The notes beneath the pieces were generated by a model. That model was not told the origin of the DNA, searched no databases, and was given only the letters and a program-made list of their open reading frames with translations. Positions 44,801 to 55,628 of a DNA stretch of 64,000 nt are shown here, one piece after another. Both the position numbers and the translations under genes were made by a program. Source of the DNA: Melieria omissa. Taxonomy: Eukaryota > Arthropoda > Insecta > Diptera > Ulidiidae. The stretch lies in assembly GCA_963971225.1 (NCBI GenBank), contig OZ020270.1, forward strand, positions 67,152,932 through 67,216,931, in the 5' to 3' direction. Every line of letters begins with the position of its first letter. Within the stretch, counting starts at the first letter, position 1.

Positions 44801-46881
44801 AAAACAAAAGCAACGTATAGAGTAAATAACTTGCTTCGCAAGCAAGGGGAAGAAGAAATTGCAAGCATTTTACGCAATCAAAATTTGTCACTCATTATTG
44901 ACGAGACAACAGATGTGAGCACATCAAAATGCTTGGTTCTTGTTGCTCGGTTTTTTAATCAAGTTAAAAATCGAGTACAAGATAGATTCCTGGCATTACT
45001 TTCTCTAGAAAAATCAGATAGCTATTCTGTATATTCGGCTATTAAAGAATATTTAGATGGACTTAGTATTCCTTTAAACAATTTGGTGGGGTTCGCTGCG
45101 GATAATGCAGCAGTAATGATGGGGAAAAAATCTGGTGTTAAAGCTCTGCTGAAAAAGCATCAGCCTAACTTATTCACGATGGGGTGCGTATGCCACTCAC
45201 TTAATTTATGCTCGTCAGCAGCATCCAAACACTTACCGCAGCAATTAGAAGTGCTTGCAAGAAATATACATACATTTTTTTCACACAGTGCCAAACGGCA
45301 AAATGAATACAAACAATTTCAAGAACATTTTTCAACAAAATCACACAAAATCCTTAAATTATCTCTACACGTTGGCTTTCCCTTGAAAATGTTGTTTCGC
45401 GAATACTAGAGCAGTGGGTACCACTTCAACACTTCTTCTTAATGTATGAGTTTGATGAAAATACAGACGTTGTTCGTGCTATATCTGCTGAAATGACAGA
45501 GGCAAGCAAAACGTATTATTCCTTTTTAGCATATGTTTTAAATATTACAAACAAAATTAACATTGAGTTCCAGTCGGAAGAACCCAGAATCCATGTATTG
45601 CTTCCTACAATTAGGGCTTTCTTTAAAACTTTATTACAGAACTTCCTTAAAGAAGAATATTGCAATGAGATCCTATTGCACCAAATAAATTTTTCTGATC
45701 CACATATATTTCTTGAACAAGATGACATTTATCTGGGTGCAAAAGCACAACTTATTTTAAATAACTCCTCCCTAACTTCTTATGAAAAACCTAATATAAA
45801 AACCTGTTGTAAGGCATACTACATCGAGCTTTGCAATCAGATCCTATTCCGTATTAAGTTTTACGATAAAACGCTCTGCAGCTTAGAATGCATAAATCCC
45901 AGAAAATTATCTCCCACCCTAGTTCCCCTAATTGAAAGATTCCCCAATTTAATTAAGGAACAAAGTGTTGAAGCTCTAGAAGCAGAGTGGCGGGCACTGC
46001 GAAATATGGAACTTGGCTCAAGTTTCCCCAATCTTGATCTAGAAGCATTTTGGGGGTATGTTTTTGAACTAAAAAATGCTATTAATGACTTAATGTTTCC
46101 ACTCCTTCGGCAATTTATTGGAACTGTCATTGCGTTTCCGCATAGTAGTGCGACTGCGGAGAGAACATTTTCCGAAGTAAACTTAATTAAAGATAAAAAA
46201 GAAATTGTTTGCTTAACACTACTGTCCACTCCATTTTGACTTCAAGAAGTTTATTAGGGAACAATATGCAGAAAAATGGGAGCCACCAAAATCATTGTTA
46301 TTAGTATATAAGTAATAAAAACATATAAAATTTGTTTATATACATTTTTGTAACAGTTACATTGATTTTTTTCACTTTTGTATAAATAAAAGTATGACTG
46401 TCTTCGTAAACACATTTATGCAAAGCATCAGTATCTTTTATTTCCAAACCATTGAGAATCGAAAGGATAAATATTCGCAACTTCGTTATCCTGTCATTTC
46501 GCAATAGATTTGCGCATATTAACCCTCTCTATTTCCAATGGTCCGAAAATAAAATATACTGATGTTTTGCATTAATGCGTTAACGAAGACAGCCTATTAT
46601 TTTTTTTGGAAACTTAGTACCACCACCAAAAATATTGTTATTAGTATATAATAAAAACATGAAATTTCTTTATGTCCATTTTTGTAATTGAATTACATTG
46701 TTGTTTTTTTAATAAATAAAATTGTTAATGTGTTTTGAAACATAGTATTTGATTAAAAATTTGTTGAATCATTTTTTTTACATTGTTTAGAAAATATGCA
46801 TGTGTACTACTCAAAGTCCATAAATACTACCCAAAAATCATAATTTGTACTACTGAAGAACAATTTAAAACGGCAGCACTG
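41857..46881 (+). mobile_element. hAT DNA transposon, copy 2 (5,025 bp)
   Basis: Ends CAGGGCTGCCG and CGGCAGCACTG with a perfect 8-bp duplication TCTCCCAA (41849-41856, 46882-46889). It is nearly identical to copy 1 but reversed. It sits in the non-coding 3' part of the THAP element. Different target sites prove independent insertions. Confidence 0.95.
44471..46239 (+). pseudogene. hAT transposase, two frameshifted halves (copy 2)
   Basis: Same 312-aa and 265-aa halves as copy 1, with the same frame breaks (near 45366 and in the A-run near 46196). The only amino-acid differences in the halves are N to H in P-H-I-F-L-E-Q and T to P in Y-E-K-P-N-I-K. BED-like finger, catalytic-core blocks and C-terminal dimerisation domain are all recognisable. 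Because both copies moved after acquiring the same breaks, the enzyme was probably supplied by an intact relative, unless the breaks are bypassed by frameshifting or splicing. Confidence 0.87.
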
Positions 46882-46889
46882 TCTCCCAA

Positions 46890-47099
46890 TCATCCCACGC
46901 CGCAGCAGAGTGCTAACGCAGACTCACTGCAGTGAGCGCAACCAAAGACCGCAACACATAAAACTACGTTCTCGCTTGTAAAGCAACGCTCTCACCACAT
47001 ACGTGATCTGTGCGAGCAGAGCGCTGGTCGCAATGTTAGAACCCGCGTACAAAATTTTTGCTTGTATGACATGCGCATTCTGTATGTTTATTTTCTTTC
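46890..47099. other. 3' end of the THAP P-like element
   Basis: Continuation of the P-like element after hAT copy 2. It holds the CGCGGGTTC and GCGCAT blocks that are also found in the 18128 MITE, read in reverse. Confidence 0.7.
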
Positions 47100-47106
47100 A
47101 TATTAG

Positions 47107-47485
47107 CTAACTGATGCCGTTGGTTCTTGACATTTGCCCAAAAGTTACTTATACGCTGTGAAGAACGCAATTGACGATGCGATTTTTTTTGTGTTTGCTT
47201 TTGAAATTCAGTATTATGATTGTCAGTATGTTTTTGTAAACGCTCTTAGTATGAAATAATTGGAAACCTAGACTGCACAGTACAGTTATCTTCTAAATTC
47301 CCAACCAGTTGATTTATGGGTGCGCTGAGTGAAGCTTTTACTTTTTGCGAGGCTGGTCTTGGCGAGGACCCAGTTTGCGAGCCTCGCTCATTTTCAAGTT
47401 TCCCGACTTGCAAACGTCGCAACTGGGCTTGTAAACTTTCGGCGCTCCACACCCGTAACAGAATATGGCCCTCTCCTCCATGCAA
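47107..47485 (-). pseudogene. Gypsy pol start (gag-pol overlap and protease leader)
   Basis: In a frame different from gag, the minus strand stays open from about 47485 through A-P-I-N-Q-L-V-G-N-L-E to a stop near 47246. It resumes as E-R-L-Q-K-H-T-D ... I-S-N-F-W-A-N up to the P-like insertion. Gypsy elements usually make Pol by a -1 shift near the gag end, which fits, but one stop codon (at 47246) breaks this copy. Confidence 0.6.
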
Positions 47486-48681
47486 TCGAAATAGCTATGG
47501 CTGTCCTTGCGGCAATTCCAGCAAATCAATTTCCTCGCACTTCTAGCTATTTCGTCAACTTCGACGTTGACTTCGCCTTCTTCGACCTTTTCAAAACTTT
47601 CATCTACTTTATGTTCGCTAATCTGCCGTCGTGGCAAATTAAGACGCGGGTTCGGTGCCAAATTTGCTTTCGCAATTTCATTTTGCAAGCTTTCACCCTT
47701 GATACACATTTTCCGCAATTCTGCCATGGAATAAATGTTCACGTACAATAGCTGCTGTCGAATACGTGGACGCAAGCCTCTTTGTACTATTTCTACCAGC
47801 TCAGACTCGGACATAGATGTATTCAAATTTTCGGCAATTTTTAAAATTGCATTACGATAATCGTCAAAGGATTCCGCAGCGCCTTGCCGCCTGGTTCGCA
47901 TTGCGTCTTTAATGTCCGTGTCTGTCTTGTGCTCCCCGAAATTCGTACGCAACGCATGGCACAATGATGACCAATCTACCCGATCGACTGACCGACGATA
48001 TCGCCAGTACCAGTCTTTGGCCTCCTTGATGAACAGCCCTTGTACATGTTCGCAGAGCAAACTATGTAAAATTCCCGTATAAAGTATCCATCACTTGTAA
48101 TTCAATGCGGAAAATAAAATTCTCCACCGAAAGTTTGGGGGTGCCATCAAATTTAATATCCCAACTTGATATTAAATGAGCTACTTTTCCAGAATTGGTG
48201 ATGGCCGACCCATCACTCATGCGTAGTGGAGCAGGCCAACGAAGATTACGATTAGTGTTATTAGTATTTGGGTACGCCAAGTCTTGTGGAAAATCAGGAA
48301 TAGGATTAGCCTGATTAACAGGATTATTGTCACGCGGCAGTACATCTGCCGCATTTAGCCTGCCCAGAATGCTATTCAGACTTGCTTCTAACTTCTCCTC
48401 TATGAGCTGCGCAATGCGAACCTCAATCCATTTATAATTGTGGTCTGCCTAGCTGTCACAATTTCCCCTACTATACTCTCGATTCTGCTCTCCTGTGAAA
48501 CCTGAGAATGACTCGCTCCCTCCGCCCCGACATTAGTTGCAATATGTGGAGCTGTACCAGCCATTGTTGTGGCCGCGACTTCCACTGTACCGGAAGGAAC
48601 CGCCTCGCCTGCGCTTTCGGTGAGTTGGTGAGCTTGGGCTCGTGTAATAGGCATATTTTCGTTACTATGTCGTAGGGGCAT
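47338..48681 (-). pseudogene. Gypsy gag, frameshifted
   Basis: Three consecutive frames. 48681 to about 48410 is the N-terminus (M-P-I-T-R-A-Q-A-H). 48410-48062 contains W-I-E-V-R-I-A-Q-L-I-E-E-K and W-D-I-K-F-D-G. 48060-47338 is the retrotransposon gag domain (W-Y-W-R-Y-R-R, F-D-D-Y-R-N-A-I) and two zinc knuckles, the first C-W-N-C-R-K-D-S-H-S-Y-F-D-C, the second C-Y-G-C ... C-D-V-C. Breaks lie near 48415 and 48062. Gag would assemble the cytoplasmic particle. Confidence 0.88.
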
Positions 48682-48689
48682 TGTGTATA

Positions 48690-49140
48690 CCGTCCAAAGG
48701 TGTGATAGTATGTACTATCGATAGAACGATAGTATGTACAACCAGTATGTCCAGTCCCGATAGCGTCAAAAGGTGCGACGGTATATACTATCAATAGGAC
48801 GATAGTATGTACAACCAGTTGGTACAGTCCGCGTAGCGTCAAAAGTGCGACGGTATATACTATCAATAGGACGATGGTATGTACACCCAGTATGTACAGT
48901 CCCGATAGCGTCAAAAGGTGCGACGGTATATACTATCAATAGGACGATAGTATGTACAACCAGTTGGTACAGTCCGCGTAGCGTCAAAAGTGCGACGGTA
49001 TATACTATCAATAGGACGATGGTATGTACACCCAGTATGTACAGTCCCGATAGCGTCAAAAGGTGCGACGGTATATACTATCAATAGGACGATAGTATAT
49101 ACAACCAGTTTGTACAGTCCCGATAGCGTCAAAAGCGGTA
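48690..49140. repeat. 72.5-bp tandem repeats in the gypsy 5' leader
   Basis: GCGTCAAAAG recurs at 48763, 48836, 48908, 48981, 49053 and 49126 (alternating 73 and 72 bp, with a 145-bp higher-order unit). Each unit holds a near-palindrome: GTATATACTATC, 8 bp, GATAGTATGTAC. It lies between the primer site and gag. Confidence 0.92.
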
Positions 49141-49787
49141 TAACTTTACAATATACGTGTCAGCGACAGCGTTTTACTAAAATTTATTTATTTTTTCCTG
49201 TACAGTCAGTACTGAGATGTACATGCAAATTATGTTTTTTTTTCTAAAACCATTCAACTTACACCTATGTTACAAAATGCAAAATTTTACAATGCTCAAA
49301 ATACAATACAGAACAATATATGAAGCTAGTAGTTTGGCCTGTAAGAAGTGGGTACAACGGATGCAATCCCCCCAAAACAATGGAATCGGTTTTGCCTTCG
49401 CTTAGCTATAAATCCGCGTTTACAGCTGTGGTAGCAAGCTACAGTCAAGAACCCACAATATCCACACTGCCGCGGTAGCACTGAAGTTTTAATTTACCAT
49501 ATTCAAAATGAGAGCTCCTCTTCTAATCGCACACTGGTCAGTCTAGGATGCATATAGCTACCCTTACTCTGTAATCCAATGTGAATACAAAAGAGGAAAT
49601 CAAAGCAAGAACCCCAACAAAAAAAATTAAATTTGCAAACTTCTTCCAGCGGCGATGCACCGCTTTGGCATTGGTAGCACCTTCTGGTATTTAACCAAAG
49701 ATTCCAACAATCCAAACCACCCCAGCGGATGCACTACTGCGAAAGAATAACCAGACCGACGGACAATTTGACCTCACTAACGTAGAG

Positions 49788-49805
49788 GCCCCACGTTGGG
49801 CGCCA
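49788..49805 (-). promoter_or_regulatory. Primer-binding site, tRNA-Lys(CTT)
   Basis: The minus strand reads TGGCGCCCAACGTGGGGC, complementary to the 3' end of tRNA-Lys(CTT) as I know it, 6 bp after the LTR end. It primes minus-strand DNA synthesis. Confidence 0.85.
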
Positions 49806-49811
49806 TTTTTC

Positions 49812-51595
49812 TGTTACGGTTCACGCTTATGTAGAGCATCACTGTCTACTGACACAGTGCACCTGGTCTGTGGCGAACCTTCATAAGAATTCCTGATGCC
49901 TACGCGCGCATCTGTCTTCACCCGTAGCTTCAGCAGTCGTGGTATTCCTTAAGGCACCTTGGAATTCATTACCTACAGACCCAGCCTTCGTAACCAGAAA
50001 CGAAATTTATGCACGCGGTATATATATATCTTGACTTTCAGACGGACGAACAACAAACTTACATTAAATTTCTCCCAACCGATTCCCACAAACCCCCTTC
50101 CCCCACATCCATGCCCCAACTTCCCACAGACCAAACAAAAATAATTTATTCAGTATTCATTACTGCTTGGTAAGTTTTTTTTTATTTTATATAATAAAAT
50201 ATATGGCCATCGGCTTGAAGCTTTCACTCGAGTGAGATATAAATTATAAACGAAATTCTTATACAAAAAAAGAACAAGCAAAGATGCATTTCACAAATAA
50301 TCTTATATTACTAAACTTATCTTAAGCTTCGCATTCCGGATTCCAAACGTGGATATATGGTGGTTGTGGGGTTGTATAGTAGGGTGGGTAGTGTTCCGGA
50401 TTCCAAACGTTGATAGAAGGTAGTTGCGTGGTTGTATAGTAGAGTGGGTAGGGTATAATATGCTTTACCCATTGTATTTATTTATTTTTATTTTTTTTAT
50501 TTATTTTATTTTATTTTTTTTGTTTTTATTTTTATTTTATTTATATTTATTTGTAATAAACAATTTTGTTTTTTATAATTGTTGACAACATGTTGATATT
50601 TGTAATAAACAATTTTGTTTCTTATAATTGTTGATAACAGCGGCCTTTTATTTCACTCCTTTAGCCTTTGTTGGACATTTGTTGGTGTTTATAAAAACGC
50701 TTAAATGTTCTTTTTGTTTGTTGTGGGTTTGTTTCTTTTGGGTTTTTTTTGTCTTTCCCTTTTTTTGTTAATAATTGTTTATAGACACTGTCTTAACCAT
50801 TTGTTGGACATTGGTTGGGCGTTATTAATAAACGCTTAAATTTTCTTTTTGTTTGTTGTGGGTTTGTTTCTTTTCGGGTTTTTTTTGTCTTTCCCTTTTT
50901 TTTGTTAATAATTGTTTATAGACACTGTCTTAACCATTTGTTGGACATTGGTTGGGCGTTATTAATAAACGCTTAAATTTTCTTTTTGTTTGTTGTGGGT
51001 TTGTTTCTTTTGGGGTTTTTTTTTATATTTGTTTGTTAATAATACTGTTAATATATGCGCATGCGCAGCGGCCTTTTAATTTATTCCCGCTTTTCGTACA
51101 CCACGACCGTCCTTCTTAGTAGCTCTCCGTCGACTCTCTCGTGTCGTCCGTCCGAACTGTCCAGCAAGTCCGTCCGAAGCAACTTTTTCCCAAATCACAC
51201 CCGACCCCTTCGCTACCAACACATTGCCGAATTCGACTTATAGCGAGATCTAACGGTACTTCTACACGTTGTGCAGCGTGTCGAAAAGAAAAAAACTAAG
51301 TAAAGGGAAGTAAATAGACAACAGAAACAGGGGTACAGAAATAAGTATACATACGAGGAGAAATAGCAATACAGTCGCTACCGTTGCTTCTACGAATTCG
51401 ACTTATATCGAGGCTAACGGTACTTCATCGACTCGATGTACACATGAGATGAAGAAAAAACGAGTGTGAAAAAAATAAGTGTGTCGGAATGGATGGAGTA
51501 GGGAGAAGGGAAAGCAATAGACAAAAGAACAGGAGTACAGAAACGAGAATACAGCCGAGCGGAAACCGCGAGGTTGAAAATTATTACCCAGAACA
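49812..51595 (-). repeat. Gypsy 5' LTR
   Basis: 1,784 bp; on the minus strand it runs from TGTTCTGGGTAAT to CGTAACA (TG...CA). It matches the other LTR closely, with fewer tandem units at 50670-51030. It presumably holds the element's promoter and polyadenylation signal; no single box can be pinned down by eye. Confidence 0.92.
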
Positions 51596-51599
51596 CTTG

Positions 51600-51753
51600 C
51601 TACAGACTAGTGAAAAACGATACCCCAATTGAATCTCTTAAACGCGTTAATTTCAAACTTGGGGTGTCAGACCAATCGTTTGCAAAGCTATTGGCGGCTG
51701 AGTTATGGCCAGTGTCACGGTTCGTCCTTTCCGGTTTTTTCAAAAACAAATAG
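51600..51753 (+). pseudogene. LINE-B ORF1, C-terminal end
   Basis: Directly after the gypsy target copy, the frame C-Y-R-L-V-K-N-D ... L-K-R-V-N-F-K-L-G-V completes the ORF1 C-terminal domain and stops at 51751-51753. In phase with 29725. Confidence 0.82.
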
Positions 51754-52492
51754 CTCACCCAAATCCAGCCTAGCTGTTGCTGAAAATTCCAATGCTCAAT
51801 CTATTCGTATCTACTTTCACAATGTATCAGGAATGAGAACTAAGGCGGAGACTATACGTCGCCTAAGTTCCCACTCGGAATATGATATATTTGTCATTGT
51901 TGAGACCTGGCTGAATTCGAATTTCTTTGATTCTGAACACTTTGATTCAAATCTATACGACGTCTATCGCAAGGATCGTGATGCTATTAAGACCCTATGT
52001 ACCAGAGGTGGAGGAGTCCTAATTGCTGCCAGTCGTAAGCTTCGATCATCGCTCATCCCACTCCTAAATGATGACTCTCTCCTGGACCAGCTATGTGTGC
52101 GTGTGCAGGGTTCGTCGTCCGCACTTCTGGTATGCGCGTCTTATATTCCACCGAACAGCAACGATTCTCTTTATCAATCCCATGTTGACAATATTTGTTC
52201 ACTGTACAATAAGTTTGGTAGTGATCAACTTTGCGTCCTTGGTGACTTCAATTTAAACAATATTTCTTGGTCGCATTTGAGCAACTCCTGCACTCTAACG
52301 CCCGCAAATGTCAGCAGTGCCACTGAGCTGTATCTTATTGATAATTTCCTGAATATCGACTTATCTCAAATCAACGGCATAACAAATAAATTAAATCGTA
52401 TCCTAGACTTAGTTTTTGTATCAAGCAATATTAATTGTAAGCTTGCAGAATGTTTTAATCCTATTTCTCCAGCTTGTATGCATCATGCTTGA
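51754..52492 (+). pseudogene. LINE-B ORF2, endonuclease
   Basis: Endonuclease blocks: I-Y-F-H-N-V-S-G-M-R-T-K, I-V-E-T-W-L (catalytic Glu), A-S-Y-I-P-P-N-S, L-G-D-F-N-L, and R-I-L-D-L-V-F-V. The exact ORF2 start is unclear; the frame is open from 51629 and overlaps ORF1. A frameshift near 52487 moves the linker to another frame (F-Y-E-F-L-N-I-K ... to 52766). Confidence 0.85.
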
Positions 52493-52994
52493 CATAGAGT
52501 TTTATGAATTTTTGAATATTAAGCCTACAAATCTTAATGTTAGCTTTAATTACAACCGCTGTGATTTCCGCGCTTGTAACGATTGCTTACTTAGCCTGAA
52601 CTGGGTTGACTTGTTCTCTAACTCAGATGCGGCTACCTGTTTTGATATTTTCAAAACGAAGGTGTTTGAAATTTGCTTTCAGACTATTCCCACTCATCGT
52701 AAACAAGTCTATAAACGGCCGTGGTACACTAAAGATTTGAAACATCTTAAAAATTTAAAAAATTAGTTTCATAAGAAATACAAGTCAACCAAAAGTTCCC
52801 ATTACTTTTTTTTTTTTTCAAAACGAAGGTGTTTGAAATTTGCTTTCAGACTATTCCCACTCATCGTAAACAAGTCTATAAACGGCCGTGGTACACTAAA
52901 GATTTGAAACATCTTAAAAATTTAAAAAAATTAGTTTTATAAGAAATACAAGTCAACCAAAAGTTCCCATTACTTTACTACCTATCAATACTAC
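52493..52994 (+). pseudogene. LINE-B ORF2 linker with a 169-bp tandem duplication
   Basis: The frame to 52766 encodes the EN-RT linker (R-P-W-Y-T-K-D-L-K-H-L). The block at 52648-52807 is repeated at 52817-52977 almost unchanged after a T-run, which breaks the frame. The RT frame resumes at about 52995. Confidence 0.8.
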
Positions 52995-53741
52995 TTGGAA
53001 AAGTTTAATTGTCTTGATAAGTTACTTTATAAAAGCTATATTAATAAGTATGAATCCAACATTAAAAATAATCCAAAAGCCTTTTGGAGTTTCATCAAAT
53101 CTAAGAAATCGACATCCAGTATTCCTAATTCCCTTTTCCTAAACAATAAAATCGCCGGCTCTGCTGAAGAAGCTGCAAATCTCTTTGCTGAGTTCTTCAG
53201 CTCTAATTTCGTTTCTGACGCTGATGTTATTCTGGACAGCCCACTATCTTTTAATTCCTCCCTTTCTCTGGGGTCTTTAACATTGTCTTACGACGATATT
53301 GAAAATGGCATCTTGAGTTTGAAATCTTCCTCCCAAACTGACGCGGATAGTTTTTCGGCTATTCTCTTTAAACAATGCTCCTTCCTCATTGAGCCATTAC
53401 TACATATTTTTAACAAGTCGCTAGCTTCGAAAGTTTTCATTGAAGCTTGGAAGAAAGCTACCATTACTCCAATTTTTAAAAGTGGTAATAAAAATGACGT
53501 CTCGAATTACAGACCTATCTCCAAGCTCACTACAGTCTCAAAACTCTTTGAGGGAATTGTCAAGGAAAAACTTGTCCCTGCATTACGCAATCTGATTTGC
53601 CCTAATCAGCATGGGTTCGTAAGTGGCAGATCTACAGTTTCTAATTTAGCAGTATTTACTGAGGATTGTCTTGCGACTTTTAAGGACGGCCATGAAGTGG
53701 ATGCCATCTATACGGATTTTGCCAACGCCTTTGATAGAGTT
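52995..53741 (+). pseudogene. LINE-B reverse transcriptase, N-terminal half
   Basis: RT fingers/palm blocks N-P-K-A-F-W-S-F-I-K, W-K-K-A-T-I-T-P-I-F-K-S-G, N-Y-R-P-I-S, Q-H-G-F-V-S-G-R-S-T and Y-T-D-F-A-N-A-F-D-R-V (first catalytic Asp). At 53742 the sequence switches without a stop into an unrelated RNase H fragment. The rest of RT is at 54636. Confidence 0.88.
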
Positions 53742-54635
53742 TCGGGAGTTGAGAGAAATGAGAAGGCTGATGCGCTCGCCAAAGCCGGGGCACGACTGCC
53801 TACGGTTAGCGAGCCAGACATCCATCCACCCCTCTCCACGCTCAAGACGGAAATAGAAGAGAATATGATTCGTGAAGCGGCGTCCATGTGGGAGAGATCT
53901 ACATCTCACAGGACAGCAAAAATCATGCTTCGCGAACATAATGTCAACAACACAGAGTTTGTACTATCACTCCGAAGAGATGATTGCAAACTATTGACCG
54001 GGATACTCACGGGACACTGTCTCACACCGTCCCACGCTGCCAAGCTTGGCTTGGTACCAAGTGATGCATGCACAAGATGTGGTGAAGACAGTGCCAAGGG
54101 TACCCTGGAGCATTTGCTGTGCCACTGCCCTGCTCTCTACAGATCACGGGTCAGCTGCCTCGGATCCGCGTTGTTCCCTTCCTTGGAAAGAGTCGCGGAA
54201 CAAAAAAGCAGCGACTTACTTAGATTTGGCAAAACGTTTTTGACAAACTACATACAGGTCTGAAGCTCCAGAACCTTTCTGACACCACGACAAAAAAAAA
54301 GAACAGAAATTCCGTTTTTTTGGATGTACGCTCGCCATTTCGAAAAAAAAATCTGAATAACAAAAAACCGCTTGATCGAACGATAGCCAACATAATGAAA
54401 GTTAATAAAAAAAAAAATTTTGTGTTTCAGATTCTTTATACGAGGAGGCACACTCAAGGTCATCTAGAGGTTACTTACATGGTTGACAAAATACTGTAAA
54501 AAACATATGTTCAACATTTGTTCTTGCTCAATAAAAAAAACCAAAACTGATTCAAAAAGCGTCAATGGTTTGTTCACAAGAAATTTCTAAATATACGCTC
54601 GAAAATCGCCCAACAAACCGGAAGACCCCCTTAAG
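53742..54635 (+). mobile_element. RNase H-bearing LINE 3' fragment replacing part of LINE-B RT
   Basis: G-V-E-R-N-E-K-A-D-A-L-A-K-A-G-A is the end of an RNase H domain (normally G-N-E-K-A-D). It is followed by a LOA-like C-terminus (L-T-G-H-C-L-T-P ... C-T-R-C-G-E ... H-L-L-C-H-C-P-A-L-Y) stopping at 54263, then about 370 bp of non-coding DNA. No flanking duplication is seen, and about 30 residues of LINE-B RT are missing at the site. This looks like a replacement or template switch rather than a clean insertion. Confidence 0.75.
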
Positions 54636-55628
54636 TGGGTCGGGTCCTACTTATCGAATAGGTGTTGTACCGTTGTAATTGACAACACTCCTTCCATGCC
54701 TTTTGTGGCCTCCTCTGGAGTCCCCCAAGGCAGTATCTTGGGACCACTGCTCTTCGTCCTGTTCATTAATGACATCGGCTCTTGCTTCCTCTCAGCTAAG
54801 TTTCTTCTGTACGCTGATGATCTGAAGATATATATTATCAGAAGGTCGCCTTCTGATTCTGTTGCACTGCAATCGGACCTTGATAATCTTCACGGGTGGT
54901 GTGAACAGAATCGTCTGTTTCTTAATATCAAAAAATGCTTTCATGTGTTATTCTCCAGGAAGGATAACCCTACGTATAGGTATTTTACTATTTCTGGCTC
55001 CACTCTTGGGATGATGAAAGAGCTTAAGGACCTTGGTCTATTCTTCGATTCGAAGTTGTCCTTTTCTTCCCACATCAACTTTGTCGTCTCCAAAGCATAT
55101 TCCATGTTAGCATTTATTCGTCGTCACTGTTCTTCTTTCTCCGACCCATATACTCTTAAATCACTTTACTCCTCCTATGTTAGGTCTAACCTTGAATATG
55201 CCTCGTTTATTTGGCGTCCTTATCATGCTTCCCACATTAACCGTATTGAACGCATACAAAAAGTTTTCTTACGCTTCGCCCTTCGTTCCCTCAACTTTTA
55301 TGATCCTATCCCATCTTATGATTCCCGCTGTTTGCTTCTTAACCTTAAATCACTGGAAGGCCGGCGTTCCTATCTGTCTTGCTCGTTCATATTCAATGTC
55401 ATAAACGGCGCTGTCGACTGTCCCGAGTTGTTGCAAAGAATCCCATTCTCTGTACCATCTCGCACACTCAGGCATTTTGATTATTTCAATGTTGGGTTCT
55501 GCAGATTTGATTATATCAAAAATGCTCCAATTACAAGCGCTCTTTACAACTTAAATTCTGTTCCTGAACTTGATCTCGCGCTTCCTAAAAGCTTAGTTAT
55601 AAGAAACTTAGCTGAATTTTTTAAATGA
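54636..55628 (+). pseudogene. LINE-B reverse transcriptase, C-terminal half
   Basis: Resumes at W-V-G-S-Y-L-S-N-R, then S-S-G-V-P-Q-G-S-I-L-G-P, L-Y-A-D-D-L-K (catalytic pair), L-G-L-F-F-D and the thumb (Y-V-R-S-N-L-E-Y-A-S-F-I-W). It stops at 55628 without an RNase H domain, as in CR1/Jockey-group LINEs. The 3' UTR is about 80 bp. Confidence 0.9.

Larger units (their letters stand above)
37224..47099 (+). mobile_element. THAP-domain P-like DNA transposon, composite
   Basis: A 7-bp duplication ATATTAG (37217-37223, 47100-47106). Ends CAAAGAATATGAAGTGTATA and the complement of GAAAGAAAATAAACATACAG, both followed by GCGCAT and related to the MITEs at 18128 and 29739. Removing it restores the gypsy pol frame. 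It contains a Harbinger-type MITE (37580), a promoter-proximal repeat array (38256-38591), a broken transposase (38616-40877), a shorter inverted transposase copy (40880-41640) and hAT copy 2. Net length without the hAT is about 4.84 kb. Confidence 0.82.
29726..51595 (-). mobile_element. Ty3/gypsy LTR retrotransposon inside LINE-B
   Basis: LTRs at both ends, a tRNA-Lys primer site (49788-49805), gag (47338-48681) and pol (34208-37216 plus start near 47110-47340), all on the minus strand. Target duplication CTTG (29722-29725, 51596-51599); ACTTG is equally possible if the LTR begins one base later. The element is about 9.2 kb after removing its own insertions (29739-32127 and 37224-47099, each with one target copy). 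I see no env-like ORF. Gag and integrase are broken by frameshifts and stops. Confidence 0.9.

Noticed and set aside
1678..46881. A 5-kb inverted segmental duplication at 1.7-6.7 kb and 41.9-46.9 kb
   Set aside because: Homology stops exactly at hAT termini and the flanking 8-bp target duplications differ, so these are two transposition events.
48766..49247. Repetitive ORFs of 73-97 aa over the gypsy leader
   Set aside because: Translations of the 72.5-bp tandem repeats on both strands; no start context or domain.
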